Assembly (NCBI GenBank): GCA_028717325.1
Contig: JAQUOB010000059.1
Coordinates: 1-7,220, forward strand
Reading direction: 5' to 3'
DNA: 7,220 nt
DNA from: Candidatus Margulisiibacteriota bacterium
GTDB taxonomy: Bacteria; Margulisbacteria; WOR-1; O2-12-FULL-45-9; XYB2-FULL-48-7
Shown piece by piece: positions 1 through 6,287 of the stretch (position 1 is the stretch's first letter; each line of letters starts with the position of its first letter). The notes under the pieces are model-generated. The model did not search any database, was not told the origin of the DNA, and saw only the letters and a program-made list of their open reading frames with translations. Both the position numbers and the translations under genes were made by a program.

Positions 1-691
1 CTAAAGCGGTTATGGCACAATGTTTACCGATCTGGCAATTGTGGGCGATGTGCGTCAGGCAATCGATCTTGGTGCCGGCGCCGATCCGGGTCTCGCCCAG
101 AGTCGCCCGGGCAACGCAGGTGTTGGCGTAAATTTCAACGTCGTCCTCGATCACGACCGTGCCGACCTGAGGGATCTTTTCGTATTTATTTTCGTGCCAG
201 ACAAAACCGTAACCGTCGACGCCGATACGGGCGCCCGCATGAATGGTCACCCGCTGGCCGATCCTGACATTATTGTAAATGGTCACGGATGGGTAAATTA
301 TCGTGTCGTCGCCGATCTCGACTCCTTCGCCGATATAAACGAATGGATAAATTGTCACTCGTTTGCCGATTTTGGCATCTTCTGAAACCACGGCCGTTTT
401 ATGGATGCCCGGCTTCACTTTTGATTTCGGGGCAAAATGGGGTAGCAGCCGGGCCATAGCCAGACGCGGATTACGCACCAAGATGGCCGGCTTATCGCCG
501 GTTTTTGCGCCGGACGGTGCGACGACCGCCGCGGCCCGGGACGATAAAGCCGGAGCCAAAAATTTTTCTTCGAGAACGAAGACCAAATCTCCGACTCCGG
601 CCGTCTCGATAGGGGCAACCCCCCTGATCTCTGTATTTCCGAGCCCTCTGATCTCGCCGGCAACGATTTCTGACAGCTTACTGAGCTTCAC
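1..691 (-). CDS. lpxD: UDP-3-O-acylglucosamine N-acyltransferase, partial (C-terminus beyond the left edge)
   Basis: LpxD transfers a 3-hydroxyacyl chain from acyl-ACP to the 2-amino group of UDP-3-O-acylglucosamine, the third step of lipid A synthesis, in the cytoplasm. The visible 230 residues contain the N-terminal uridine-binding domain (about 1-95, ending near KPGIHKTAVVSEDAKIG) and then left-handed beta-helix hexapeptide repeats (IGKRVTI, IGEGVEI, IGDDTII, IGQRVTI). The family signature DGYGF is at 159-163 and the catalytic-type histidine lies in IAHN (His217). Family members are near 340 residues, so roughly a third is missing off the edge. The start is GTG at 691-689: it follows the ompH stop by one codon, gives the expected N-terminus MKLSKLSEIVAGEI, and the first in-frame ATG is about 78 codons later. 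No clear ribosome binding site is present, so coupling to ompH translation is likely. The usual IDR motif reads VAR here (residues 193-195). Confidence 0.95.
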   Translation of the reverse strand, partial: MKLSKLSEIVAGEIRGLGNTEIRGVAPIETAGVGDLVFVLEEKFLAPALSSRAAAVVAPSGAKTGDKPAILVRNPRLAMARLLPHFAPKSKVKPGIHKTAVVSEDAKIGKRVTIYPFVYIGEGVEIGDDTIIYPSVTIYNNVRIGQRVTIHAGARIGVDGYGFVWHENKYEKIPQVGTVVIEDDVEIYANTCVARATLGETRIGAGTKIDCLTHIAHNCQIGKHCAITAL

Positions 692-694
692 GAT

Positions 695-1150
695 TTACTT
701 GTTGAGCTCGGTTATCACCATTTCGGTCAAGTCCATGCCGCCGTTAATGACGACCTGCTTATCAAGCACGACTTCGATCCCGACTTTTTTGGCGACTTTT
801 TTTACGGAATCAAGGATCTTGGCTTGGAGCTTTATGGTCAACTGCTCGTTGAGCCGCAGCAGTGTATCTCTTTTCGGGGCCAGCTCTTCTTCCATATCCT
901 TTTTCATTTTTTCGAGCTCGTCTTTCTTTTTGCCGCTTTTTTCCGCATCGGCCAGTTTGGTCTGACTTGATTCGAAGTCTTTCTTGAAGCTTTCTTCCTG
1001 CTTGGCTAACTCGCCCTGGGCCTTGGAAGTTTCTTTATATTCTTTGAAGACCTTCTGCACGTCGATAAACCCGATGCCGGTGAAGCTTGCCGCGTGGGAG
1101 ATCCCGGCGACAAACATGATTGCGATGGCTGCAATAATTAATTTTTTCAT
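695..1150 (-). CDS. ompH: OmpH/Skp-family periplasmic chaperone
   Basis: Proteins of this family are small periplasmic coiled-coil chaperones that hold unfolded outer-membrane proteins on their way to assembly. The 151-residue product begins with a clear Sec signal peptide: MKK, a hydrophobic core over residues 4-18, and SHA-AS with probable cleavage after Ala20. The mature start GIGFIDVQKVFKEY is the family signature. Residues about 38-110 are Lys/Glu-rich and heptad-like, matching the long coiled-coil tentacles. The C-terminal GGMDLTEMVITELNK matches the family's conserved end strand and helix. Length fits the family (about 150-180). It has a strong ribosome binding site. It lies 25 bases after mnmG and 3 bases before lpxD, echoing the skp-lpxD pairing of many Gram-negatives. 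The symbol skp is equally valid; identification is by family motif, not by overall identity. Confidence 0.92.
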   Translation of the reverse strand: MKKLIIAAIAIMFVAGISHAASFTGIGFIDVQKVFKEYKETSKAQGELAKQEESFKKDFESSQTKLADAEKSGKKKDELEKMKKDMEEELAPKRDTLLRLNEQLTIKLQAKILDSVKKVAKKVGIEVVLDKQVVINGGMDLTEMVITELNK

Positions 1151-1155
1151 CTTTT

Positions 1156-1164
1156 CACCTCCTC
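1156..1164 (-). promoter_or_regulatory. Strong ribosome binding site of ompH
   Basis: Read on the minus strand this is GAGGAGGTG, close to a perfect anti-16S match, five bases upstream of the ompH ATG at 1150. It contrasts with the absence of any such sequence before mnmG, the 7TM-PAS gene and pyrH. It supports ompH being translated from an internal position of a longer transcript. Confidence 0.85.
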
Positions 1165-1175
1165 GTAGCCATATT

Positions 1176-2966
1176 CTAACACAGGGCCTTTTTTTCGTCC
1201 ATAGCTTTAAGGTGGACCAGCAGGACGGAGATGTCGGCCGGCGAGACGCCCGCGATGCGCGAGGCCTGGCCGATCGAAGCGGGGCGATGACGCGCCAGCT
1301 TTAACTGCGCTTCGCGCGAAAGTCCGCGCAAAAAATCGAATTCCAAGGCGGCCGGGATCTTTTTGTCTTCCAATTTTTTGAACCTGGCTACCTGCTCAAG
1401 CTGGCGTTTGATATAGCCGGCATATTTTTCCTGGATACCGATCTGCTCCGCAACTTCGGGAGTGATTTTTTCTTTTTCCTCGATCGCTTTTTTCTTTTTC
1501 AAGAAAGCGGCAGAGCGGTCGGCGCCGATCAAGCCGACCTGACGGCCTTTCTCGGTCAGGCGAAGGTCGGCATTGTCCTGGCGCAGCAGCAGGCGGTATT
1601 CCGAGCGCGAAGTTAACATACGATATGGCTCCAATATCTCTTTAGTGATCAGATCATCGATTAAAGTTCCAATGTAGCTGTCATCCCGCCGCAGGACCAG
1701 CGGCTCCCGGCCCTTAACCTTTAAGGCCGCGTTAAGGCCGGCGACTAGCCCCTGGGCGGCTGCTTCTTCATAGCCGGAGGTCCCGTTGATCTGACCGGCG
1801 CAGAACAGGCCGTTGATCGTTTTTGTTTCCAAGGTATATTGCAGTTGTGAAGGCAAGACGTAATCATATTCGACGGCATAGCCCGGGCGGAGGAGCTCCA
1901 CTTTTTCCAGCCCCGGCATCGTCCGGAGAAAAGCGAGCTGGACATCTTCCGGCAGAGAAGTTGACATCCCCTGCGGATACATTTCTTCCGTCTCACGCCC
2001 GGTCGGTTCAATGAAACATTGCTGGCGGTCTTTTTCCGGGAAACGGACAACCTTGTCCTCAATAGAAGGGCAATAGCGCGGGCCGGTCCCTTTTATTTTC
2101 CCCTGGAAGAGCGGGGAGCGGTCGAGGTTGGCACGAATTATCTTATGCGTCTCTTCATTCGTCCAGGTCAAATGACACGGCACTTGCGGAAGTTTGGCCG
2201 CTGGGTGTTCGGGAACGTTTGGCAGGCCATACTGTGCGTACTCCCAGATAAAAGAAAACATTTTGGGCGGCTCGTCTCCGGGCTGGAGCGTCATTTGCGA
2301 AAAATCTATTGAACGGCGGTTCAACCTGGCGGGAGTCCCGGTCTTGAGCCGGCCCAGCTGGAGGCCAAGCCCGGCTAAGGCAGCGGACAAGCCGGTGGCC
2401 GGCGGCTCGCCCAATCTTCCCGCCGCCTGATGCTTCATCCCGACATGGATAAGGCCGTTCAAGAAGGTCCCGGTTGTGACGACAACCGACCGCCCTTCGT
2501 AGACAACATCTAAACTTGTTTTAACGCCATAAACACTTTGCTGTTCAGCCAGGATATCGACGACCTCGGCTTGCTTGAGGTCAAGATTGGCTTGTCCCTC
2601 GAGGCGGTGTTTCATCGTCTGGTGGTATTGCAAGCGGTCGGACTGGGCGCGCAGGGCGTGGACCGCCGGCCCCTTATTGGTGTTGAGCGTTTTCATCTGG
2701 AGAAAGGTCAGGTCGGTAGCGAGGCCGATCTCGCCGCCGAGCGCGTCAACTTCACGGACAAGTTGCGACTTGGCCGGCCCGCCGACGGCTGGGTTGCAGG
2801 ACATAAAGGCGACCGTGTCGATGTTCATGGTCAAAAGGAGGGTTTGACAGCCAAGGCGAGCCGCGGCCAGCGCGGCTTCAATGCCCGCGTGCCCGGCGCC
2901 GATGACTATCACATCATATTGTTTTGGGTGAACGAAAGAATTTTTATTTATGTCTGAAGAGGTCAT
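1176..2966 (-). CDS. mnmG: tRNA uridine-5-carboxymethylaminomethyl modification enzyme MnmG (GidA)
   Basis: MnmG is an FAD enzyme that works with the GTPase MnmE to place a carboxymethylaminomethyl (or aminomethyl) group on the wobble uridine (U34) of certain tRNAs, in the cytoplasm. The 596-residue protein shows the dinucleotide-binding motif GAGHAG (23-28), the conserved cysteines in MSCNPA (Cys57) and RYCPSIEDK (Cys299), PQGMSTSLPEDVQ (331-343), GQINGTSGYEEAAAQG (391-406) and the C-terminal tRNA/MnmE-binding domain ending IGQASRIAGVSPADIS (565-580). It is not the folate-dependent TrmFO, which is near 440 residues and lacks this C-terminus. Compared with the E. coli protein (629), about 50 residues are missing after residue 500, while the N-terminus is about ten longer. 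ATG at 2966 is the only ATG, GTG or TTG ahead of the nucleotide-binding strand. There is no Shine-Dalgarno; a possible -10 lies seven bases upstream. Confidence 0.97.
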   Translation of the reverse strand: MTSSDINKNSFVHPKQYDVIVIGAGHAGIEAALAAARLGCQTLLLTMNIDTVAFMSCNPAVGGPAKSQLVREVDALGGEIGLATDLTFLQMKTLNTNKGPAVHALRAQSDRLQYHQTMKHRLEGQANLDLKQAEVVDILAEQQSVYGVKTSLDVVYEGRSVVVTTGTFLNGLIHVGMKHQAAGRLGEPPATGLSAALAGLGLQLGRLKTGTPARLNRRSIDFSQMTLQPGDEPPKMFSFIWEYAQYGLPNVPEHPAAKLPQVPCHLTWTNEETHKIIRANLDRSPLFQGKIKGTGPRYCPSIEDKVVRFPEKDRQQCFIEPTGRETEEMYPQGMSTSLPEDVQLAFLRTMPGLEKVELLRPGYAVEYDYVLPSQLQYTLETKTINGLFCAGQINGTSGYEEAAAQGLVAGLNAALKVKGREPLVLRRDDSYIGTLIDDLITKEILEPYRMLTSRSEYRLLLRQDNADLRLTEKGRQVGLIGADRSAAFLKKKKAIEEKEKITPEVAEQIGIQEKYAGYIKRQLEQVARFKKLEDKKIPAALEFDFLRGLSREAQLKLARHRPASIGQASRIAGVSPADISVLLVHLKAMDEKKALC

Positions 2967-2973
2967 AATAAAG

Positions 2974-2979
2974 TTTATA
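2974..2979 (-). promoter_or_regulatory. Possible -10 element of an mnmG promoter
   Basis: The minus strand reads TATAAA, ending seven bases before the mnmG ATG, which would place the transcript start at or next to the start codon and give a leaderless mRNA. The -35 is weak: TTGATT at 3000-2995 with a 15-base spacer, and GTTTGA at the ideal 17 bases. mnmG could instead be read only from upstream, since the preceding gene ends 14 bases away. Confidence 0.4.
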
Positions 2980-2980
2980 G

Positions 2981-3862
2981 TTAAATGCCGCTAAAATCAA
3001 ACGAGACCAAGCCATTAAAGTGAGGCAAACAGCCAATTAATGTTTGGCCAATAATTATTCGATGCGCGCGATTCGGCCAACCGGAAAATATTTGGTGCTT
3101 AATGCCAGGCGCAATAACGCGATAAAGATCAACGTCCTTGTTAAGGTCGAGCTGAAAAGAAACATCGTCAACAACAAAATCAAATGGGTCGGTCCTTTTT
3201 ATCTGGCGGCCGCCGACCGAATCCTGGTCTCTAAACAAGAGGGAGAACTGATCGGTCTGCTCGCCGGTGCTCGTGCACTTTAGAAAATCAATGGTAACGG
3301 CCGGCGTTGGGGGATGATCGATGAATAATTGTTTTTGGCCGGGCCCCGCCAAAAGGAAAGGGTGGCCGAAGATATTTATCCGGTGTTGTTTGAAACGATC
3401 AAGTTCGGCGGACAAGGTAAGCGGCGGGCCGGAAAACGATTTACGGCCAACAACAACATTCAAAGAAGCCTTATAGTTGCTGCCAAGCTGAAAGTGTAAA
3501 GAAAGACTGATTGAGACATCAAGTCCGCCGAGCATAAAAGAACCCTGTAAACGGGCATTGAATTCATTGAATTCTTTGCCACAATCGACCTCGCTAAACA
3601 ACGGAATTTCCTTATTGGCCGAAAAAAGGGAAATTGCCGGACCGTTGAAAAGACTGAAATTTTCATCCCCGATCTTACTTCGCGATTCAATGGAGAGTGA
3701 TTCACTCTTAGGGGCAATATTCACCCAATCACAGGCCGGAGCACGAACGATCTGCCTTTGAGAGCGTGGCCAACGCTGGTCGTTGAGAAAGAAATCAGCA
3801 AGATTCTTTGGCGCCGCTCCACTATAATGCAGTGCGCGATATGGAGAAAATGCGGTTTTCAT
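2981..3862 (-). CDS. Orphan hypothetical protein, 293 residues
   Basis: I do not recognise this protein. It has no signal peptide, membrane segment or known motif. It is rich in Phe, Asp and Ser with many alternating hydrophobic stretches (for example 112-124, 134-138, 228-238), suggesting a soluble beta-rich fold. Reasons to think it is real are a long uninterrupted frame, a balanced protein-like composition with plausible Asp/Glu and Gly use, no better frame on the opposite strand, and a tight fit between the sensor gene (51 bases upstream) and mnmG (14 bases downstream). An in-frame TAA lies two codons before the ATG, so the gene cannot start earlier. No Shine-Dalgarno or clear promoter was seen. 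Sampled 60-base lines are 38-53% GC against about 67% for a line of pyrH, and third positions use T more, which could reflect transfer or relaxed selection. A 9-base tandem repeat (ATTGAATTC twice, 3557-3574 on the plus strand) encodes EFNEFN. Confidence 0.6.
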   Translation of the reverse strand: MKTAFSPYRALHYSGAAPKNLADFFLNDQRWPRSQRQIVRAPACDWVNIAPKSESLSIESRSKIGDENFSLFNGPAISLFSANKEIPLFSEVDCGKEFNEFNARLQGSFMLGGLDVSISLSLHFQLGSNYKASLNVVVGRKSFSGPPLTLSAELDRFKQHRINIFGHPFLLAGPGQKQLFIDHPPTPAVTIDFLKCTSTGEQTDQFSLLFRDQDSVGGRQIKRTDPFDFVVDDVSFQLDLNKDVDLYRVIAPGIKHQIFSGWPNRAHRIIIGQTLIGCLPHFNGLVSFDFSGI

Positions 3863-3913
3863 TGGTTACTTACTAATCGGCCAGCGGGTGGGGAAATTTC
3901 AAGTGATCAGGCG

Positions 3914-4957
3914 TTAGCCGCGGACGTCGCGCACGACAAAGACGATGCCGATGGTCTCGCCCAGATATCTTTCCTGGATAACGCGGGCGTTGATGAGCGA
4001 AGGCAGACGCTCCCCGAGAGGATTGACCAGGTCGGCGGCAAAGCGCTCGACGACCAGCTTTTTCTCAACCACCTCTTTATAAAGCTTATAAAAATCATCC
4101 TTGACCCGGAAAAGATCGGCAATACCGCGGCCGGCGATCTTCTCTTCGGGCACGTGGAAAAATTTTCGTGCTTCTTCGTTCAAGAAGATGACACGGCCTG
4201 TCAGGTCGGTCACCAGCAAAGAATCGGGCATCGTTTCGATGATCGTATCGGCCGCCAACTCCGGCGAGATGGCGAACAGGCTGTAGCGGCGCATGGCGAT
4301 AAAAATGAAAAAATTCATGACGGCAATATCAAAGACGACTGTCGGCGGAACGATCCTTTGCCCCATAAAAAGCGGCAGGAACATATCGGTGATCAGCCCG
4401 ACGACGACCGGAACGATCGAACCAAAAGCGATAATATAGGACTGGGTCCGAACTATCGGCTGCACCGCCCGTCGGCCATAGTTAAGCAAGAGGCAAGCGC
4501 CGCCCAGACAAAAGAGGCCCGCCTCCAAAAGAAACAGAGTGTAGAGCGGGGCCGGTTGGCTGATAATGCCAATGGCAACTATCTCGTGCCGCAAATACAT
4601 CCAGTTGGTGAAAAGGAAGAGCGAGCCGAGGATGGTGGGCGGCAGATAAATCGCGACCAGGCTCCAGGGATTGTCCAGCAGGCGTTCTTTCTTGGTAAAA
4701 ATAAGGACAAAATGGAAATACATGGCAAAGACAAAAGCCCAAAGCGTGGCGCTGAGCCGGTTGATATCGGCCGCGAGCTCAAGCGTAAAGGCGATGCGGA
4801 AGGAATAGGTCAGGATCGCCGCTAGGAAGGCGAGAAAACCAAACCGGGAATAAAAGCGCGCCAGGCGGTTCTCATAATGGCGGGTCCAGACCTGAAAGGC
4901 CAGCAACAGGATAAAGAGCGAGGCCGCCAATTCAAAGTAAGGGAAGAGCATTGCCAT
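3914..4957 (-). CDS. Seven-helix membrane sensor with PAS domain, no kinase domain
   Basis: The first 225 or so residues form about seven hydrophobic helices (roughly 5-24, 38-58, 70-89, 99-118, 128-158, 173-195, 205-224). They resemble the N-terminal 7TM region of some histidine kinases, with the characteristic LWAFVFAMYFHFVLIF after helix two. A PAS domain follows (about 235-345: IIETMPDSLLVTDLTGRVIFLNEEARKFF and ending GIVFVVRDV). In complete kinases the PAS domain runs into D-[IV]-T-E-R-K and then a dimerisation/phosphoacceptor helix. Here the frame stops two residues after the Asp-Val, exactly at the domain boundary, and the 51 bases downstream encode no H-box. It may be a kinase relic or a free-standing sensor that acts through a partner. 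It is divergent from pyrH and shares its promoter region. ATG at 4957 was chosen; ATG at 4951 (third codon) is possible. There is no Shine-Dalgarno. Confidence 0.88.
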   Translation of the reverse strand: MAMLFPYFELAASLFILLLAFQVWTRHYENRLARFYSRFGFLAFLAAILTYSFRIAFTLELAADINRLSATLWAFVFAMYFHFVLIFTKKERLLDNPWSLVAIYLPPTILGSLFLFTNWMYLRHEIVAIGIISQPAPLYTLFLLEAGLFCLGGACLLLNYGRRAVQPIVRTQSYIIAFGSIVPVVVGLITDMFLPLFMGQRIVPPTVVFDIAVMNFFIFIAMRRYSLFAISPELAADTIIETMPDSLLVTDLTGRVIFLNEEARKFFHVPEEKIAGRGIADLFRVKDDFYKLYKEVVEKKLVVERFAADLVNPLGERLPSLINARVIQERYLGETIGIVFVVRDVRG

Positions 4958-4979
4958 ACTCGGTAAATTATATTATAAT
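4951..4979 (+). promoter_or_regulatory. Promoter of pyrH-frr-uppS-cdsA
   Basis: TTGCCA at 4951-4956 (five of six matches to the sigma70 -35 consensus), a 17-base spacer, and TATAAT at 4974-4979 (perfect -10). The expected start of transcription is near 4985-4987, only two to four bases before the pyrH ATG at 4989. The -35 box overlaps the first codons of the divergent 7TM-PAS gene. Confidence 0.82.
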
Positions 4980-4995
4980 TGCCCCAATATGGCAA
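4967..4995 (-). promoter_or_regulatory. Promoter of the 7TM-PAS sensor gene, mirror image of the pyrH promoter
   Basis: On the minus strand: TTGCCA at 4995-4990, a 17-base spacer, TATAAT at 4972-4967. Both boxes are identical to those of the pyrH promoter. Transcription should begin near 4959-4961, a few bases before the ATG at 4957. The -35 box lies on the pyrH start codon. A second minus-strand TATAAT at 4977-4972 has no matching -35. Confidence 0.75.
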
Positions 4996-5714
4996 GGCCG
5001 AGCTACAAGCGCATCCTCTTAAAACTCTCCGGCGAGGTCTTTGGCGGCAAGCAAAAATACGGCATCGACCTCGAAGTTTTGACCGTCATCGCGAAAGAGA
5101 TCAAATCGGTCAGGGCGCTGGGCGTCGGCGCGGCCGTGGTGGTCGGCGGCGGCAATATTTTCCGGGGGGTCGCCGGCTCGGTCAAGGGGATCGACCGCGC
5201 GACCGGCGACTACATGGGCATGCTAGCTACGGTCATCAATTCACTGGCCCTGCAGGACGCGTTGGAGCGCGAGGGCGTCCCTTCGCGCGTGCAAACGGCC
5301 ATCGAGATGCGCTCCATCGCCGAACCGTTCATCCGCCGGCGGGCGATCCGCCATATGGAAAAAGGGCGGGTGGTGATCCTGGCGGCCGGCACCGGCAACC
5401 CCTATTTTTCGACCGATACGACGGCGGCCCTGCGGGCGGCCGAACTCGACGCCGAGGTCATTTTGAAAGCGACCAAGGTCGACGGGGTCTACGACAAGGA
5501 TCCCGTGCATTTCCCGGACGCGAAAAGATACAAAAAGATCACGCACATGGAGATGATCCAGAAACGCCTGCGCGTCATGGACTCGACCGCCGCGTCGCTC
5601 TGCATGGAAAATAAGATACCGATCATCGTTTTTGACCTGACCAAGCCGGGCAACATCAAAAAGGCGGTCCAGGGCAAAGAGGTCGGCACTTTAGTCGAAG
5701 TCGGCAAAGAATAG
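4989..5714 (+). CDS. pyrH: UMP kinase (uridylate kinase)
   Basis: PyrH phosphorylates UMP to UDP with ATP in the cytoplasm, feeding pyrimidine nucleotide supply for RNA, DNA and UDP-sugars (including lipid A and wall precursors). It belongs to the amino-acid-kinase fold and acts as a hexamer in bacteria. The 241-residue product has the full family length. Visible motifs are KRILLKLSGE (7-16), VVVGGGNIFRG (50-60), the UMP-binding stretch DYMGMLATVINSLALQDAL (74-92), GTGNPYFSTDTTAALRAAEL (134-153), KATKVDGVYDKDP (160-172) and MDSTAASLC (197-205). The ATG at 4989 gives the canonical N-terminus. There is no Shine-Dalgarno, and the predicted transcript start is two to four bases upstream, so initiation is probably on a leaderless message. 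It heads the cluster with frr, uppS and cdsA. Longer frames overlapping it are Arg/Gly-rich shadows. Confidence 0.98.
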   Translation: MARPSYKRILLKLSGEVFGGKQKYGIDLEVLTVIAKEIKSVRALGVGAAVVVGGGNIFRGVAGSVKGIDRATGDYMGMLATVINSLALQDALEREGVPSRVQTAIEMRSIAEPFIRRRAIRHMEKGRVVILAAGTGNPYFSTDTTAALRAAELDAEVILKATKVDGVYDKDPVHFPDAKRYKKITHMEMIQKRLRVMDSTAASLCMENKIPIIVFDLTKPGNIKKAVQGKEVGTLVEVGKE

Positions 5715-5731
5715 TTATTGGAGGCAATTTT

Positions 5732-6286
5732 ATGGAAGATGTTTTGAAAGATAGCGAGAGCCGGATGCAAAAAGCGATCGAGTCGCTCAAGAAAAATTTT
5801 TCCGCCGTCCGCACCGGGCGGGCCCATCCCGCCCTGCTCGACCATGTCATGGTCGAATACTACGGCACCAGCGTTCCCTTGAAGCAGTTGGGGCAGATCG
5901 GCGCGCCGGAGCCGCGCATGCTGGTCATTACTCCTTACGATAAAAACGCCAGCCAGGCGATCGAGAAAGCGATCATGTCGTCCGACCTCGGGATCAACCC
6001 CAAGAACGAGGGCGGGCTGATCCGCCTGATGCTGCCCGAGCTCTCCGAAGAACGGCGCCGGGACCTGACTAAGGTCATCAAAAAAGAGACCGAAGAGGCC
6101 AAGATCGCCATGCGCAACGTGCGCCGCGACGCGATCGAGCTCCTGAAAAAACAGAAAGCCGACAAGAAGATCACCGAAGACGAGGAAAAAACCAAGGACA
6201 AAAAAGTCCAGGACCTGATCGACAAATATTCCGCCGAAGTTGACAAGCTCCTGTCTGCCAAAGAGAAAGAAATCCTGGAGGTTTAA
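5732..6286 (+). CDS. frr: Ribosome recycling factor
   Basis: RRF works with EF-G to split the post-termination ribosome and release mRNA and tRNA. The 184-residue product is the usual family length (about 185). Motifs include NFSAVRTGRAHPALLD (22-37), VEYYGTSVPLKQL (41-53), IMSSDLGINPKNEGGLIRL (81-99), LPELSEERRRDL (101-112) and RNVRRDA (128-134). The long charged helices at both ends match domain I, the three-helix bundle. The ribosome binding site GGAGG at 5720-5724 is seven bases before the ATG. It follows pyrH after a 17-base gap, the conserved pyrH-frr pairing. Its last codons (LEV-stop) contain the GGAGG that serves uppS. Nothing is unusual apart from His in place of the common Ser in GRAxP. 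Confidence 0.98.
   Translation: MEDVLKDSESRMQKAIESLKKNFSAVRTGRAHPALLDHVMVEYYGTSVPLKQLGQIGAPEPRMLVITPYDKNASQAIEKAIMSSDLGINPKNEGGLIRLMLPELSEERRRDLTKVIKKETEEAKIAMRNVRRDAIELLKKQKADKKITEDEEKTKDKKVQDLIDKYSAEVDKLLSAKEKEILEV
6277..6281 (+). promoter_or_regulatory. Ribosome binding site that points to a CTG start for uppS
   Basis: GGAGG lies inside the last codons of frr. Six bases later is CTG (6288-6290), in frame with uppS and just after the frr stop. No ATG, GTG or TTG lies in the uppS frame between 6243 and the GTG inside the conserved IAVIMDGNG block. The geometry matches the frr site (same GGAGG, seven-base spacing). Confidence 0.7.
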
Positions 6287-6287
6287 G

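Larger units (their letters stand above)
4951..4995. repeat. Interrupted inverted repeat centred on base 4973 spanning both divergent promoters
   Basis: Outer arms TTGCCATA (4951-4958) and TATGGCAA (4988-4995) are perfect inverted copies. The inner core AATTATA-T-TATAATT (4966-4980) is a perfect 15-base palindrome with the same centre. Bases 4959-4965 and 4981-4987 do not pair. The symmetry generates the two opposite promoters and both ATGGCAA gene starts. Confidence 0.85.

Noticed and set aside
363..965. 200-codon plus-strand frame with Ser/Phe-rich C-terminus
   Set aside because: It is the complement of the Lys/Glu-rich OmpH coiled coil and of lpxD, both well supported on the minus strand.
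3044..3283. 79-codon plus-strand frame within the orphan gene
   Set aside because: No ribosome binding site or recognisable motif, and the minus-strand frame is much longer and has a more protein-like composition.
3863..3913. Possible promoter or terminator between the sensor and orphan genes
   Set aside because: A TTGAAA (3902-3897, minus strand) has no fitting -10 at 16-18 bases, and I see no GC-rich hairpin followed by a T run.
3758..4825. 355-codon plus-strand open frame
   Set aside because: It lies antisense to the 7TM-PAS gene. Its product is a run of Asp, Arg, Lys and Gln with no motif, as expected from the complement of hydrophobic codons, and the minus-strand product has clear membrane helices and a PAS domain.
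5333..5345. GC-rich palindrome (CCGCCGGCGGG) in pyrH
   Set aside because: It lies within conserved coding sequence, has no T tract and is explained by Arg/Ala codon choice, so it is not called a terminator.
4979..5614. 211-codon plus-strand frame overlapping pyrH
   Set aside because: Arg/Gly-rich translation in a shifted frame of a high-GC gene; pyrH itself has every family motif.
6240..6287. ATG at 6240 as the uppS start
   Set aside because: It would overlap frr by 47 bases, has no ribosome binding site, and adds residues read from a shifted frame of frr that do not resemble UppS N-termini.
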